A stretch of DNA of 64,000 nucleotides, from positions 930,001 through 994,000 of the forward strand of contig OZ241737.1 in NCBI GenBank assembly GCA_965200885.1, given 5' to 3'. Positions 9,135 through 17,251 of this stretch are shown one piece after another. Below the pieces are notes generated by a model. It saw nothing but the letters and a program-made list of their open reading frames with translations. It had not been told where the DNA came from and searched no databases. Source of the DNA: MPNP01 sp026710155. GTDB taxonomy: Bacteria; Pseudomonadota; Alphaproteobacteria; Rhodobacterales; Rhodobacteraceae. The translations under genes were made by a program, and so were the position numbers. The stretch's first letter is position 1. Every line of letters begins with the position of its first letter.

Positions 9135-9822
9135 ATGAAAACAATCATCAAATACCCCCCCCCAATTTTTTATTAAATTAACAATCCTTTTATTGCTTGC
9201 GGTGCTGGCCGGGCCGGTCGGGGCACAGACAACCATAACGACAAGCGGATTGTCGGGCGATTCCGCTTGTGGCGGGGGATATTCCCTTCAAAGAAACCTT
9301 GCGGTTACCGGCTATCAAGATTCGTCCATCACAGACACCAACCTTCCTTTCTCGCTGTCCAGTTTACTGGATTGGACGGGGCTGAGAGGCTTGTTGGGCA
9401 TCGCCGACAACCCGGTCAGCAGCATCGCCATTTCGGCCAAGGTCATCAACACGCGGACCGGGACGACGGTCCGAACCCTTGACCTGGGGACGGTCACGTC
9501 CACCCAGAACCCCTCCTACACAACGACCAATGTGACCCTGACCGAGAGGACACCCTATGTCGTGATCATGTATACGGATTTCGCCGGGCATGGCGAGGAC
9601 AACCCCTTTTCAGTCAAGTGCTTCATGACGGGTGGCACCTACACCATCAACAATGTTAGCATTCTCAACGGCAGCAACGGGTGCTTCTCGATCAGCCCCC
9701 TGACCCCTCTTGATGTGCGCAACTGCCTGTGTGGCCGGGGTGCCACCGGAACCGTCACGATTGACGGCAGTGCCGTGGCTTACGACTATTCCTCGATTCG
9801 GTCCAACTGGGGCTGTCGTTGA
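9135..9822 (+). CDS. Secreted cysteine-containing protein of unknown function, frame broken at a C9 tract
   Basis: The ATG at 9135 has a good AAGGAGAG site just upstream, but as written the frame stops at 9174 after 13 codons. If the nine-C run at 9155-9163 had eight C, the frame would join the long open frame to 9822 and give about 228 residues. The joined N-terminus would be a textbook signal peptide: lysines, then LTILLLLAVLAG and a cleavage site at VGA-Q. The mature part is rich in Thr, Ser and Gly with several Cys (ACGGG, VKCFM, GCFS, NCLCG, WGCR), as expected for an exported, disulfide-bonded protein. Its codons are much GC-richer than its neighbours', which suggests transfer. Slipped-strand phase variation or a homopolymer sequencing error are both possible. 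No family recognised. Confidence 0.6.
9155..9163. repeat. Homopolymer of nine C inside the start region of the secreted protein gene
   Basis: Nine consecutive C lie 20 bases after the ATG. The number of C decides whether the start codon is in frame with the signal peptide and mature protein: nine is out of frame, eight would be in frame. Such tracts are classic slipped-strand mispairing sites. Confidence 0.9.
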
Positions 9823-9862
9823 CGGCCTGAACGGTGGCGGCACCTGCCGGAGACAAACACGG

Positions 9863-9880
9863 GGCGGTCTTCGGACCGCC
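9863..9880 (+). terminator. Perfect hairpin with UUCG loop after the secreted protein gene
   Basis: A 7-bp perfect stem (GGCGGTC paired with GACCGCC) encloses a TTCG tetraloop, 40 bases after the stop codon of the secreted-protein gene. The UUCG loop and GC-rich stem are typical of RNA hairpins ending a transcript. No T-run follows directly, so intrinsic termination is uncertain; it may instead stabilise the 3' end. Confidence 0.45.
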
Positions 9881-9999
9881 GCGCCGGTGGCGATGGCTTT
9901 CATCCTGCCGGAAGGTGGACGGGGAATTTTCAAGCCAACCCACCATCAGGAATCGCATGGGCTTTCAATCCCGGGGAAACAACCGTGAGTCAGCCATAA

Positions 10000-10303
10000 A
10001 AGGGGCTGAAATCAGGGGGGGGGGAAGTATATAATCCCCAAAATTTACCAAATATTAATACAATAGCTGCAAGTGAAAATAAAGAGCTGAAAGTAATTGC
10101 TAAACCCACACCAAATGAAGGGCGAATTACAACTTTTTATATTGCTGATGTTGAATTGGTTTAATAAATCATTTGGGAAACAAGATTTTAAATTCCTTAT
10201 CCTAATAGTTCATTTCAAAAGCGCGAGGCACACATTCGAATTGGTGAAACTCAATCATCAATATGTAATTGATATAAAAAGATGGAATCAATTATTCACA
10301 TGA
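10000..10303 (+). pseudogene. AT-rich coding remnants downstream of the GC-rich cassette
   Basis: From 10000 to the TAA at 10162 one frame is open and encodes a polar, protein-like C-terminus (for example NINTIAASENKELKVIAKP, then RITTFYIADVELV). A different frame then carries another protein-like stretch (HTFELVKLNHQYVIDIKRW) up to 10303. The frame changes, the lack of a convincing start and the return to low GC suggest one or two decayed genes. They may be the other half of the gene broken at 8792-9016. No family was recognised. Confidence 0.35.
10015..10024. repeat. Homopolymer of ten G at the right edge of the GC-rich cassette
   Basis: Ten consecutive G mark the point where the GC-rich cassette changes back to AT-rich sequence. 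Together with the C9 run it is one of two long G/C homopolymers about 860 bp apart with opposite polarity. Confidence 0.85.
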
Positions 10304-10783
10304 CGTAATTCCGTTTTACTGAGAACGTTTACCTTATCCATTACCAAATTCCATGACAATCAACAGCCAATAAATTTTTTCGGGATCAAAGTGAGCAACT
10401 GGAGTAGTTCCAGAGCAATCTTTTTCAAGTTTCTGATGTGATTTTACCTGGTTATTGAACCGGTTCTGAACAAATCCTGTTAGTTTGATGCAATAAGCAA
10501 GTGACCTTAAGGTTGTGGGGTGAGGTATGTTTGCAGATATTCCATAGATGTTCCAATTCGGTGAGTAATACCGAATAGATAGACTTTAAAGAACTGGATA
10601 GTCAAATCAGGTGTAGAATTTGACCGTAGATGATAATTGAACCAAATTAATTTGGCTTTCTTATCAGGGCCTCAACTTTTTTCTTGACAACATACAAAAA
10701 ATAAATAACTAGTTAGTTACTTATGATCCAAAGAGTTGAGTAAAGCATCCCTTTGGATGAATGATTTAGATAAGGAGTGAAAT
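10304..10783. other. Intergenic region, no gene seen; leader of the transporter operon
   Basis: About 480 bp of AT-rich sequence without a credible coding frame in either direction. The right end holds the TTGACA hexamer and palindromic operator described separately, then AAGGAG before the binding-protein gene. The rest shows nothing I can name. Confidence 0.6.
10684..10720 (+). promoter_or_regulatory. Promoter-like -35 hexamer with operator A (10705-10720) for the sugar transporter operon
   Basis: A perfect TTGACA (10684-10689) is followed by the 16-bp palindrome ATAACTAGTTAGTTAC at 10705-10720, which falls where a -10 element would lie. The palindrome matches three other sites in this window (17227, 23975, 28813) with consensus GTAACYARTTRGTTAC. 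It is 63 bp upstream of the binding-protein start. The overlap with the core promoter would suit repression by the TetR-family protein encoded at 24125. Confidence 0.6.
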
Positions 10784-11893
10784 ATGTCTTTTATCAAAAA
10801 GTTTATTGAAGCAGAGACCTTTTCGCGCAGGAATTTTCTTCTTGCGAGTGCATATGGGATCTCTGGGGCGGCAGCAATGCGCATGTTTGGGCCTTCGCCA
10901 ATCATGGCAGCAGAGTATAATGACCCCACAATTGCCTGGAGTTATCGCAACCGGACTAATCCATACTGGAACGAAATCGTATCTGGTGGTGAAGCATTCG
11001 TTGAAAGCCTCGGCAAATCAAAGGGTTTCCTGACCCATCTGATCAATGAAGGTTCATCGGAAAAATCTCTTGCAGACGTGAAGGCACTACTTGCCAAGAC
11101 AAATGGTGAGCTTGCCTTGGCCATTGATACCAATGATGCACCAAATGCCCGCCCTGTCGTGGAGGCATGCGTTGATGCAGGTGCTTATGTTTCAACACTC
11201 TGGAACAAGACCGATGATTTGCATCCATGGGATTTTGGTGATCATTATGTCAGCCACATGAGTTGGTCAGATGAAGGTCCAGCCGAACAAACGGCCCGTA
11301 TCCTTCTCGAAGCCATCGGAGGCAAAGGTGGCGTTGTTCACCTTGGCGGGATTGCATCAAACAACCCAGCCATTGAACGTCTCAATGGTCTCAAGAATGC
11401 ACTGAAAGACTATCCAGATGTTGAATTGCTTGATGCCCAGCCTGCTGACTGGGATACCCAGAAGGCAAACCAAGTCATGCAGGGCTTCATTACACGTTAT
11501 GGTGACGAAATTTCCGGCGTGCATTGTGCTAATGACACTATTGGTTATGGCGTTCTTGAAGCATTGCGTGCCGAGGGTATGGATGTTCCCATCGTGACAT
11601 ACGACGGGAATCCTCAGGCTGTAGACCTCGTGGCTGAGGGCAAGATTCTTGCGACCGTGTTCACAAACCCACATTGGGGAGGTGGTATTACAGCATCGCT
11701 GGCCTATCATGCTGCTGTTGGTCACTTCAAGCCTTCTGAAGAACCACATGAGCATCGGGAGTTCTATGGACCAACAATCTTCATCACTCCTGATGATGCA
11801 TTGGAGTTCAAGGCCAATTACCTTGAAAATGTGCCAACTTACGATTGGACTGATTTCTGGGGGCCATCCAACGGACAGATCATGTACAAGTGA
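10784..11893 (+). CDS. Sugar ABC transporter substrate-binding protein (RbsB/CUT2 type, Tat signal)
   Basis: This periplasmic binding protein has 369 residues and belongs to the type-1 fold (Peripla_BP_4) family that delivers sugars to CUT2 importers. The N-terminus contains a twin-arginine motif, SRRNFLLASA, followed by a moderately hydrophobic stretch and a likely cleavage site near MAAEY, so export through Tat is expected. The mature part shows RbsB-like features such as GVHCANDTIGYGVLEAL and PIVTYDGNPQAV. The ATG at 10784 follows AAGGAG. It is the first gene of the operon that continues with permease, ATPase and second permease. The ligand is unknown. Confidence 0.88.
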   Translation: MSFIKKFIEAETFSRRNFLLASAYGISGAAAMRMFGPSPIMAAEYNDPTIAWSYRNRTNPYWNEIVSGGEAFVESLGKSKGFLTHLINEGSSEKSLADVKALLAKTNGELALAIDTNDAPNARPVVEACVDAGAYVSTLWNKTDDLHPWDFGDHYVSHMSWSDEGPAEQTARILLEAIGGKGGVVHLGGIASNNPAIERLNGLKNALKDYPDVELLDAQPADWDTQKANQVMQGFITRYGDEISGVHCANDTIGYGVLEALRAEGMDVPIVTYDGNPQAVDLVAEGKILATVFTNPHWGGGITASLAYHAAVGHFKPSEEPHEHREFYGPTIFITPDDALEFKANYLENVPTYDWTDFWGPSNGQIMYK

Positions 11894-12002
11894 TCCAATT
11901 CACATGAAGGTGCGGCATTTCAACTGTCGTACCTTCGCACTTAATCATCACTATACATTGTGAAATAGTTTTGACGCCAAAGTGTTTGTATCGGGGAGGT
12001 GA

Positions 12003-13046
12003 ATGACTGAATTCGTGACGGGTGGTAACAGCCCACACATAAACACTTTGCGTAATATCATTCTGAAGTGGGCACCGCTTTTTGTACTTGCTTCATTGGT
12101 CTTGCTGTTTCCGATATTTGAATGGCTTGAGGATTTTTGGCGAGGCAAGGACCACTTCTACCTTATCGACTCACGCTTTTTTTCCATACGCAATGCTTCT
12201 CGTATAGCAGTTGCAGCGACACCTGGCCTGATGATTGCCATCGGTGTGACATTTATAATCATCATGGGATCAATTGACCTTTCCATGGAGGGAACGGTCT
12301 CGGTCAGTGCGGTCATCTTTGCCTTTGTATTTATTGCCCTAGGCGGAACACTTGCAGGTTGGGCTTGGTTAGCGATTCCCATTGCGTTGGTTGTGGGTGG
12401 GATCATGGGCTTTATCAATGGATTCATTCATGTAATGTTCAGAGTTCCGTCATTCATGGTGTCACTGGCAATGGGTTTTGTTGGAACAGGATTTGCCCTG
12501 GTTTTGACAGGTGGTGATCGCATTCGGGTTGAGGATGAACTCTTCCGCTCGTTACTGACAGTTCGATGGCTAAATTTCCCAATCATGTGTTATGTCGCAA
12601 TGCTGGCACTTTTGGTGGCATGGTTTATCCAATCCCGCACAACTATAGGTCGAAACTTTTATGCCGTTGGTGGTGGTGAAGAACTGGCTATCGCAAGCGG
12701 TCTCAATGTGTCGCGTGTTCGCATCATGGGATTTACTCTTGCCGGTATTTTCTTTGCTCTGGGCGCACTGATGGCTGTCGGGAGAATCGGTATTGCAGAA
12801 ACCGCGACGGGCAATAATTTCATGTTTATTTCAATAACTGCCGTTGTCGTAGGTGGGACAGCATTATGGGGTGGAATTGGCGGTGTTCTTAATACGCTTG
12901 TCGGTGTCCTGATCGTCAATGTCATCAATAATGGCATGGTCGTTATCGGCCTTCCAAACTGGTTGCAGGATGGCGTCCTAGGTGTCCTCGTAATCACGGC
13001 AGTCGTATTATCAACCAATCGCAAGACAATAAGTTTCGTGAAATAG
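12003..13046 (+). CDS. Sugar ABC transporter permease (BPD_transp_2), first subunit
   Basis: This inner-membrane permease of the RbsC/BPD_transp_2 family has 347 residues and about eight to ten hydrophobic segments. The family motif GIDLSxxG appears as GSIDLSMEGTVS. The conserved cytoplasmic loop GRNFYAVGGGEELAIASGL, which contacts the ATPase, is near residue 220. The start at 12003 follows GGGAGGTGA. It is separated from the ATPase gene by 10 bp. With the second permease at 14571 it probably forms a heterodimer. Confidence 0.9.
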   Translation: MTEFVTGGNSPHINTLRNIILKWAPLFVLASLVLLFPIFEWLEDFWRGKDHFYLIDSRFFSIRNASRIAVAATPGLMIAIGVTFIIIMGSIDLSMEGTVSVSAVIFAFVFIALGGTLAGWAWLAIPIALVVGGIMGFINGFIHVMFRVPSFMVSLAMGFVGTGFALVLTGGDRIRVEDELFRSLLTVRWLNFPIMCYVAMLALLVAWFIQSRTTIGRNFYAVGGGEELAIASGLNVSRVRIMGFTLAGIFFALGALMAVGRIGIAETATGNNFMFISITAVVVGGTALWGGIGGVLNTLVGVLIVNVINNGMVVIGLPNWLQDGVLGVLVITAVVLSTNRKTISFVK

Positions 13047-13056
13047 ATCAATATCG

Positions 13057-14562
13057 ATGTTCGAACTCAAGACAATTGACAAGCACTTCCCTGGTGTTCA
13101 TGCCCTGCAGGATGTTGATTTTCATATCCATAGAGGTGAAATCGTTGGTCTGGTCGGCGAAAATGGTGCTGGTAAATCAACCTTGATGAAGATCATCTAT
13201 GGGGCCTATCAACCCGATGGTGGCACAATCGAAATTGATGGTAAATCAGTCCGTTTTCAAAACCCACGCCAAGCAATGGATAATGGTATCGGAATGGTCT
13301 TTCAGGAACAATCCCTGATACCAAACCTGACAGTTATGGAAAATATTTTTCTCGGTTATGAGAATCAGTTTGTCAAATTTGGAGTTATCAATTGGCAAGC
13401 AATGTCAACTGCCGCCAAAGAGCAATTGGCCAAGGTCAAGCTTGATATTGACCCGAATACCATCACAATGGAATTATCCTTTGGCCAGCGCCAACTGGTC
13501 GAATTGGCCAAGGTTCTAACCTTGGAAGAACGGATTCAAGGGCACCTCGTGATCCTGCTTGACGAACCAACTTCAGTGCTTGCCGAAGAAGAGGTTAATC
13601 TCCTATTCCAGATTGTCCGAGATCTAACAAAGCGTGCATCGTTCATCTTCATCAGCCATAGAATTGACGAGGTTCTCAAGTTGTCCGACCGAATCTATGT
13701 CATCAAGGACGGCAAAATCGTGGATGTTGTTCAACATGACGAAGCCGAAGTCACCGCAATCCAACAAAAGATGGTTGGGCGCGATATTGACAAGGAATAC
13801 TACAGGGAGCAAAAGCAAAAACCATACAACTCATCGGAAGTTCTTGTCACGTTCGACAATGTTAGTCTTGATGGCATCTATCGGAATATATCCTTTGACC
13901 TTCATGCCGGCGAGGTGCTGACCCTTGTGGGAACGGAAGGATCAGGCCGGGAGGGTATTCTTCGGACCTTGTATGGCATGGAACAATGCACTTCGGGTTC
14001 AGTCAAGATCAAGGGAGAAAAGGTCACGCACTTTTCGGCAACTGCCGGTGTAAGCCGTAGTATCGGTTATATCCCACGGGAACGCAAGATTGAAGGGATC
14101 GTTAACGGGATGAACGTCTACGAAAACATGACACTCTCCCAACTAAAGAATTTTCGATACCTGGGTGTCATGAACGTACCAAAGGAAAAGTCACTTGCAA
14201 CCGCCTGGATTGAACGGCTGGGTATAAAAACACCTTCAGTTTATAAGGATTGCGGAGATCTCTCCGGTGGCAACCAGCAGAAGATTGTACTGGCGAAATG
14301 GCGATCTGGTGGATCGGAAATTATCCTGCTTGATCACCCTACTCGGGGGCTTGATATCGGAGCAAAGGAAGATGTCTATGAAATGATCCGCGAGATGTCG
14401 GATAATGGTATAGGCATACTGCTTATTGCCGACACGCTGGAAGAAGCCATTGGACTATCACATACGATTATGGTTCTTAAGGACGGAGAATTCCAGAAAG
14501 GATTCGACTGCAAACCCGGCTCCAAGCCCTCACTTTATGACCTTGTCCACCATATGATTTGA
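13057..14562 (+). CDS. Sugar ABC transporter ATP-binding protein, tandem domains (RbsA/MglA type)
   Basis: This 501-residue fused double ATPase energises the importer. Domain 1 has Walker A GENGAGKST near residue 37, signature LSFGQRQLVELAK and Walker B VILLDEPTS. Domain 2 has a degenerate Walker A (GTEGSGREGI), signature LSGGNQQKIVLAK and Walker B IILLDHPTRGLD, in which His replaces the usual catalytic Glu. A weak second site is normal for this family, where one competent site drives transport. The gene lies 10 bp after the first permease, and its stop overlaps the vicinity of the next start. Confidence 0.92.
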   Translation: MFELKTIDKHFPGVHALQDVDFHIHRGEIVGLVGENGAGKSTLMKIIYGAYQPDGGTIEIDGKSVRFQNPRQAMDNGIGMVFQEQSLIPNLTVMENIFLGYENQFVKFGVINWQAMSTAAKEQLAKVKLDIDPNTITMELSFGQRQLVELAKVLTLEERIQGHLVILLDEPTSVLAEEEVNLLFQIVRDLTKRASFIFISHRIDEVLKLSDRIYVIKDGKIVDVVQHDEAEVTAIQQKMVGRDIDKEYYREQKQKPYNSSEVLVTFDNVSLDGIYRNISFDLHAGEVLTLVGTEGSGREGILRTLYGMEQCTSGSVKIKGEKVTHFSATAGVSRSIGYIPRERKIEGIVNGMNVYENMTLSQLKNFRYLGVMNVPKEKSLATAWIERLGIKTPSVYKDCGDLSGGNQQKIVLAKWRSGGSEIILLDHPTRGLDIGAKEDVYEMIREMSDNGIGILLIADTLEEAIGLSHTIMVLKDGEFQKGFDCKPGSKPSLYDLVHHMI

Positions 14563-14570
14563 GTTTTATC

Positions 14571-15515
14571 ATGTCTTTTAAGTTCTTGAAACCGTACTTT
14601 CCCTGGATCACATTGGTTATGCTGACAATCATTGTTGGAATTGCCAATCCGGGTTTCTTCTCCCCTGCTGGAATGATTATTCTCATTGCTGATATTGTAC
14701 CACTTCTGATCATGGCACTTGGTATGACATTCGCAATCTACATCGGTGGCATTGACCTGAGTGTACAGCAAATCGCCAACATGATTACGGTTATCACTAC
14801 TGTTTATCTTGCCCAATTTGGTATCTGGGTCGTGTTCATAGTCATCGGTGTCGGAGCACTTTTCGGCACATTGTCCGGTTACGTAACAACAAGATTTTAC
14901 GTACCGTCCTTTGTTTCGACTCTTGCCATCGGATTTGTTGCCCTGTCGGTTGCCAAATGGCTCTCGGGTCAACGTGCGCTCTACATGGACGCCACGTTTC
15001 GTGATAATAGTTTTGGATGGGTTTTTGGCAAGACCTGGGGTATTCCACATGAATTGATCATTGCCGTAGTCCTGGTTCTCCTGGTCTGGTTTCTTCAGAC
15101 ACGCATGTCGTTCGGGCGTGCCTTGAAAGCCGTTGGATCGGGTGAGTTGGCAGCTGTTGCCTCCGGCTTGAATGTCAATCGGGTCAAGATACTTGCTTTT
15201 TGTGTATCCGGTATCTTTGCTGCCATTGCCGGTTTGATGTTTTCGGTCAAGCTCTCAGGTGGTGATGCCCAGCTTGCCAACGGATTTCTCCTGCCGGCCA
15301 TTGTGGCTGTCCTAGTCGGTGGAACACCCCTGACCGGTGGTGTCGGTGGGGTTATTAATACGGTGTGCGGTACACTCATCGTGATGGTGATTCGTGCTGC
15401 AATGGTCTATCTTGAAGTTGATGCAACCCAACAACAGATGGTCTTCGGCATCATCCTCATCATTGCAATTACATTGACCATTGACCGCTCCAAACTCCGG
15501 GGTATTGTGAAGTGA
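14571..15515 (+). CDS. Sugar ABC transporter permease (BPD_transp_2), second subunit
   Basis: A second RbsC-type permease of about 314 residues, clearly different from the first. The conserved motif is GGIDLSVQQIANM and the coupling loop is GRALKAVGSGELAAVASGL. Many hydrophobic helices are visible. I chose the ATG at 14571; a TTG at 14559 overlapping the ATPase stop is also in frame and neither has a strong ribosome binding site, so translation may be coupled to the ATPase gene. Its stop overlaps the GTG start of the following dehydrogenase, tying the transporter to catabolism. Confidence 0.9.
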   Translation: MSFKFLKPYFPWITLVMLTIIVGIANPGFFSPAGMIILIADIVPLLIMALGMTFAIYIGGIDLSVQQIANMITVITTVYLAQFGIWVVFIVIGVGALFGTLSGYVTTRFYVPSFVSTLAIGFVALSVAKWLSGQRALYMDATFRDNSFGWVFGKTWGIPHELIIAVVLVLLVWFLQTRMSFGRALKAVGSGELAAVASGLNVNRVKILAFCVSGIFAAIAGLMFSVKLSGGDAQLANGFLLPAIVAVLVGGTPLTGGVGGVINTVCGTLIVMVIRAAMVYLEVDATQQQMVFGIILIIAITLTIDRSKLRGIVK

Positions 15516-16537
15516 GTGCAATGTGTGCTGCCGTTTTGATCGAACCAGGACGGTTTGATGTGCAAATGGTACCATGTCCACAACCAGAATCAAGTGAGGT
15601 TCTCATTCGCATTGCCCGAACAGGGATTTGCGGGACTGATCTCCATATTTTTCATGGAAACTATGCCGCCGAAAGACTCCCAATGATACCAGGTCATGAA
15701 TTCTGTGGTCATGTAGAGAAACTTGGGGCCAATGTTACCGGCCTTCATGAAGGTCAGGCCGTTGTCGTGGACATGAATATAGGCTGTATGCGGTGTTACT
15801 GGTGTCGAAGGAACGAGATTTTGAATTGTCCTGAAATGCAGCAGATCGGAATCACAGTGGATGGGGCATTTGCAGAATATATTGCCGTTCCATCAGATCG
15901 TGTAATCCCCGTGCCAAATGATATATCCGTTGCCACTCTTGCCTTGGCAGAACCACTGGCGTGCGTGATTCGCGCAGCACGCAAAGCACAAATTACATTC
16001 GGTGAATCGGCTGTCGTGATTGGTGCAGGCCCTATTGGCAATCTTCATGTTCAACTTTTGAGAACAATCGGGGCGGCTCCGATTATCGCTTCTGATATTT
16101 CACCGAAACGCATAACCATGGCAAAGACCGTCGGAGCCGATTTTACTGTCCTTCCACAAGATCTCAACGAAACCGTGATGATGGCAACCGAAGGGCGTGG
16201 AGCCGATTTTGTGATTGAAAGCGTAGGTGATCCATCTCTCTATGCCGATGCCAAAGCGCTACTTCGCAAAGGTGGACATCTTGTTGCCTTTGGCCTCACT
16301 GGCCCGGGAGAAACGCTTGAACTTGATATCCTGCAGACGATTCTTGAGGAAAATTCAATCAAGGGATCTGTTGCGGGAATGGGACAAGACATGCACGATG
16401 CAGTGACACTTCTTTGTTACAACCGGATCAACACCGAACCCTTTATCAGAGCAAATTACGCACTCGAAGACATTCAGAACGTTTTCGAAACCATCACCGA
16501 ACGACCACAAGATCTCAAGACTCAAATCGTAATGTAA
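15512..16537 (+). CDS. Zinc-dependent alcohol/polyol dehydrogenase (MDR family)
   Basis: A medium-chain dehydrogenase of 341 residues that oxidises a secondary alcohol, polyol or sugar alcohol with NAD(P). Catalytic zinc ligands appear as GICGTDLHIF and GHEFCGHVE. The structural zinc site is the four-Cys cluster CMRCYWCRRNEILNC near residue 90, and the nucleotide fold is VIGAGPIGNLHVQL. The overall layout resembles threonine and sorbitol dehydrogenases. The GTG start overlaps the permease stop by four bases, so it is co-translated with the transporter. It probably acts on the imported compound or its first intermediate. Confidence 0.88.
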   Translation: MSAMCAAVLIEPGRFDVQMVPCPQPESSEVLIRIARTGICGTDLHIFHGNYAAERLPMIPGHEFCGHVEKLGANVTGLHEGQAVVVDMNIGCMRCYWCRRNEILNCPEMQQIGITVDGAFAEYIAVPSDRVIPVPNDISVATLALAEPLACVIRAARKAQITFGESAVVIGAGPIGNLHVQLLRTIGAAPIIASDISPKRITMAKTVGADFTVLPQDLNETVMMATEGRGADFVIESVGDPSLYADAKALLRKGGHLVAFGLTGPGETLELDILQTILEENSIKGSVAGMGQDMHDAVTLLCYNRINTEPFIRANYALEDIQNVFETITERPQDLKTQIVM

Positions 16538-16551
16538 ACCAAGGGGATAGT

Positions 16552-17118
16552 ATGATGAAAACCGAACTCTACACATCAAAACCACAGGGCAAGATTCCCA
16601 ACAGTCGGTTTCCACTTCTTGTGCACCGAAATTCAATTCCTGGCGGTGGAGCCGAATCGGTCAGGGCACGATTTCGTGAAAATGGCTGGTTTAACAACTG
16701 GGACTACCCAGGCATTTATGATTATGCGCATTTTCACTCGACAACCCATGAGTGTTTGGGGTGCGCTGCTGGCTGGATGACATTCAGTCTTTCTGTTGGC
16801 GATGGCGGTTGGACACGTATCCAGATCAAAGCAGGGGACGTGATTGTCATGCCAGCGGGTGTGAGTCATGAGAAAATCGAAGCATCCAGTGATATTCATA
16901 TGTGTGGAGGCTATCCTGACGGACGGGATTGGGATGACATCCAGGAAGCATTTCTCAGCGATGAGAATTACATACACGCCTGCAAGCGGATCATGATGTT
17001 GCCCATTCCGGCAAGGGATCCGGCAACTGGGCTTGCCATGCCCGAATGGCATTCTGCCCTGTCTTCAGTTGAAGGCGGCTGGAATGACTGGCGAACAAGC
17101 CTGGATGCCACAAGCTAG
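16552..17118 (+). CDS. YjlB-family cupin protein
   Basis: A small beta-barrel cupin of 188 residues. The metal-site pattern is visible as YAHFHSTTHECLGC (two His and Glu) and a second motif GDVIVMPAGVSHEKI (His). The opening segment IPNSRFPLLVHRN and NGWFNNW match the YjlB family, whose biochemical role is not established; such cupins often isomerise or epimerise sugars or quench intermediates. The ATG at 16552 follows AAGGGGAT. It is the last gene of the transporter operon, 14 bp after the dehydrogenase. Confidence 0.8.
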   Translation: MMKTELYTSKPQGKIPNSRFPLLVHRNSIPGGGAESVRARFRENGWFNNWDYPGIYDYAHFHSTTHECLGCAAGWMTFSLSVGDGGWTRIQIKAGDVIVMPAGVSHEKIEASSDIHMCGGYPDGRDWDDIQEAFLSDENYIHACKRIMMLPIPARDPATGLAMPEWHSALSSVEGGWNDWRTSLDATS

Positions 17119-17226
17119 TACCTGATAAATAAATTCTGTTATTGGTCAGTTATCCAGCTTTTAGAACTTATCAAATGGAAGAATATCTGTTTGTTATCGC
17201 TTGATCAGGGATTGAAGAAGCAATGA

Positions 17227-17242
17227 GTAACTAAATGGTTAC
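17227..17242. promoter_or_regulatory. Operator B: palindrome GTAACTAAATGGTTAC
   Basis: This 16-bp inverted repeat matches the consensus shared with 10705, 23975 and 28813 and is nearly perfect (GTAAC...GTTAC). It ends only nine bases before the CoA-transferase ATG at 17252, so a bound repressor would cover the ribosome-binding region or the transcription start. A TetR-type regulator is the likely ligand. Confidence 0.6.
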
Positions 17243-17251
17243 GTAAAGACT

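Noticed and set aside
9193..9822. A start at TTG 9193 for the secreted-protein gene.
   Set aside because: It begins inside the hydrophobic core of the signal peptide and has no ribosome binding site; the ATG at 9135 with AAGGAGAG fits once one C is removed from the C9 run.
8961..10047. Direct repeat AAAATTTA at 8961-8968 and 10040-10047 as target-site duplication of the GC-rich cassette.
   Set aside because: An 8-bp A/T word is expected by chance in such AT-rich flanks, and both copies lie 15-30 bases away from the composition boundaries.
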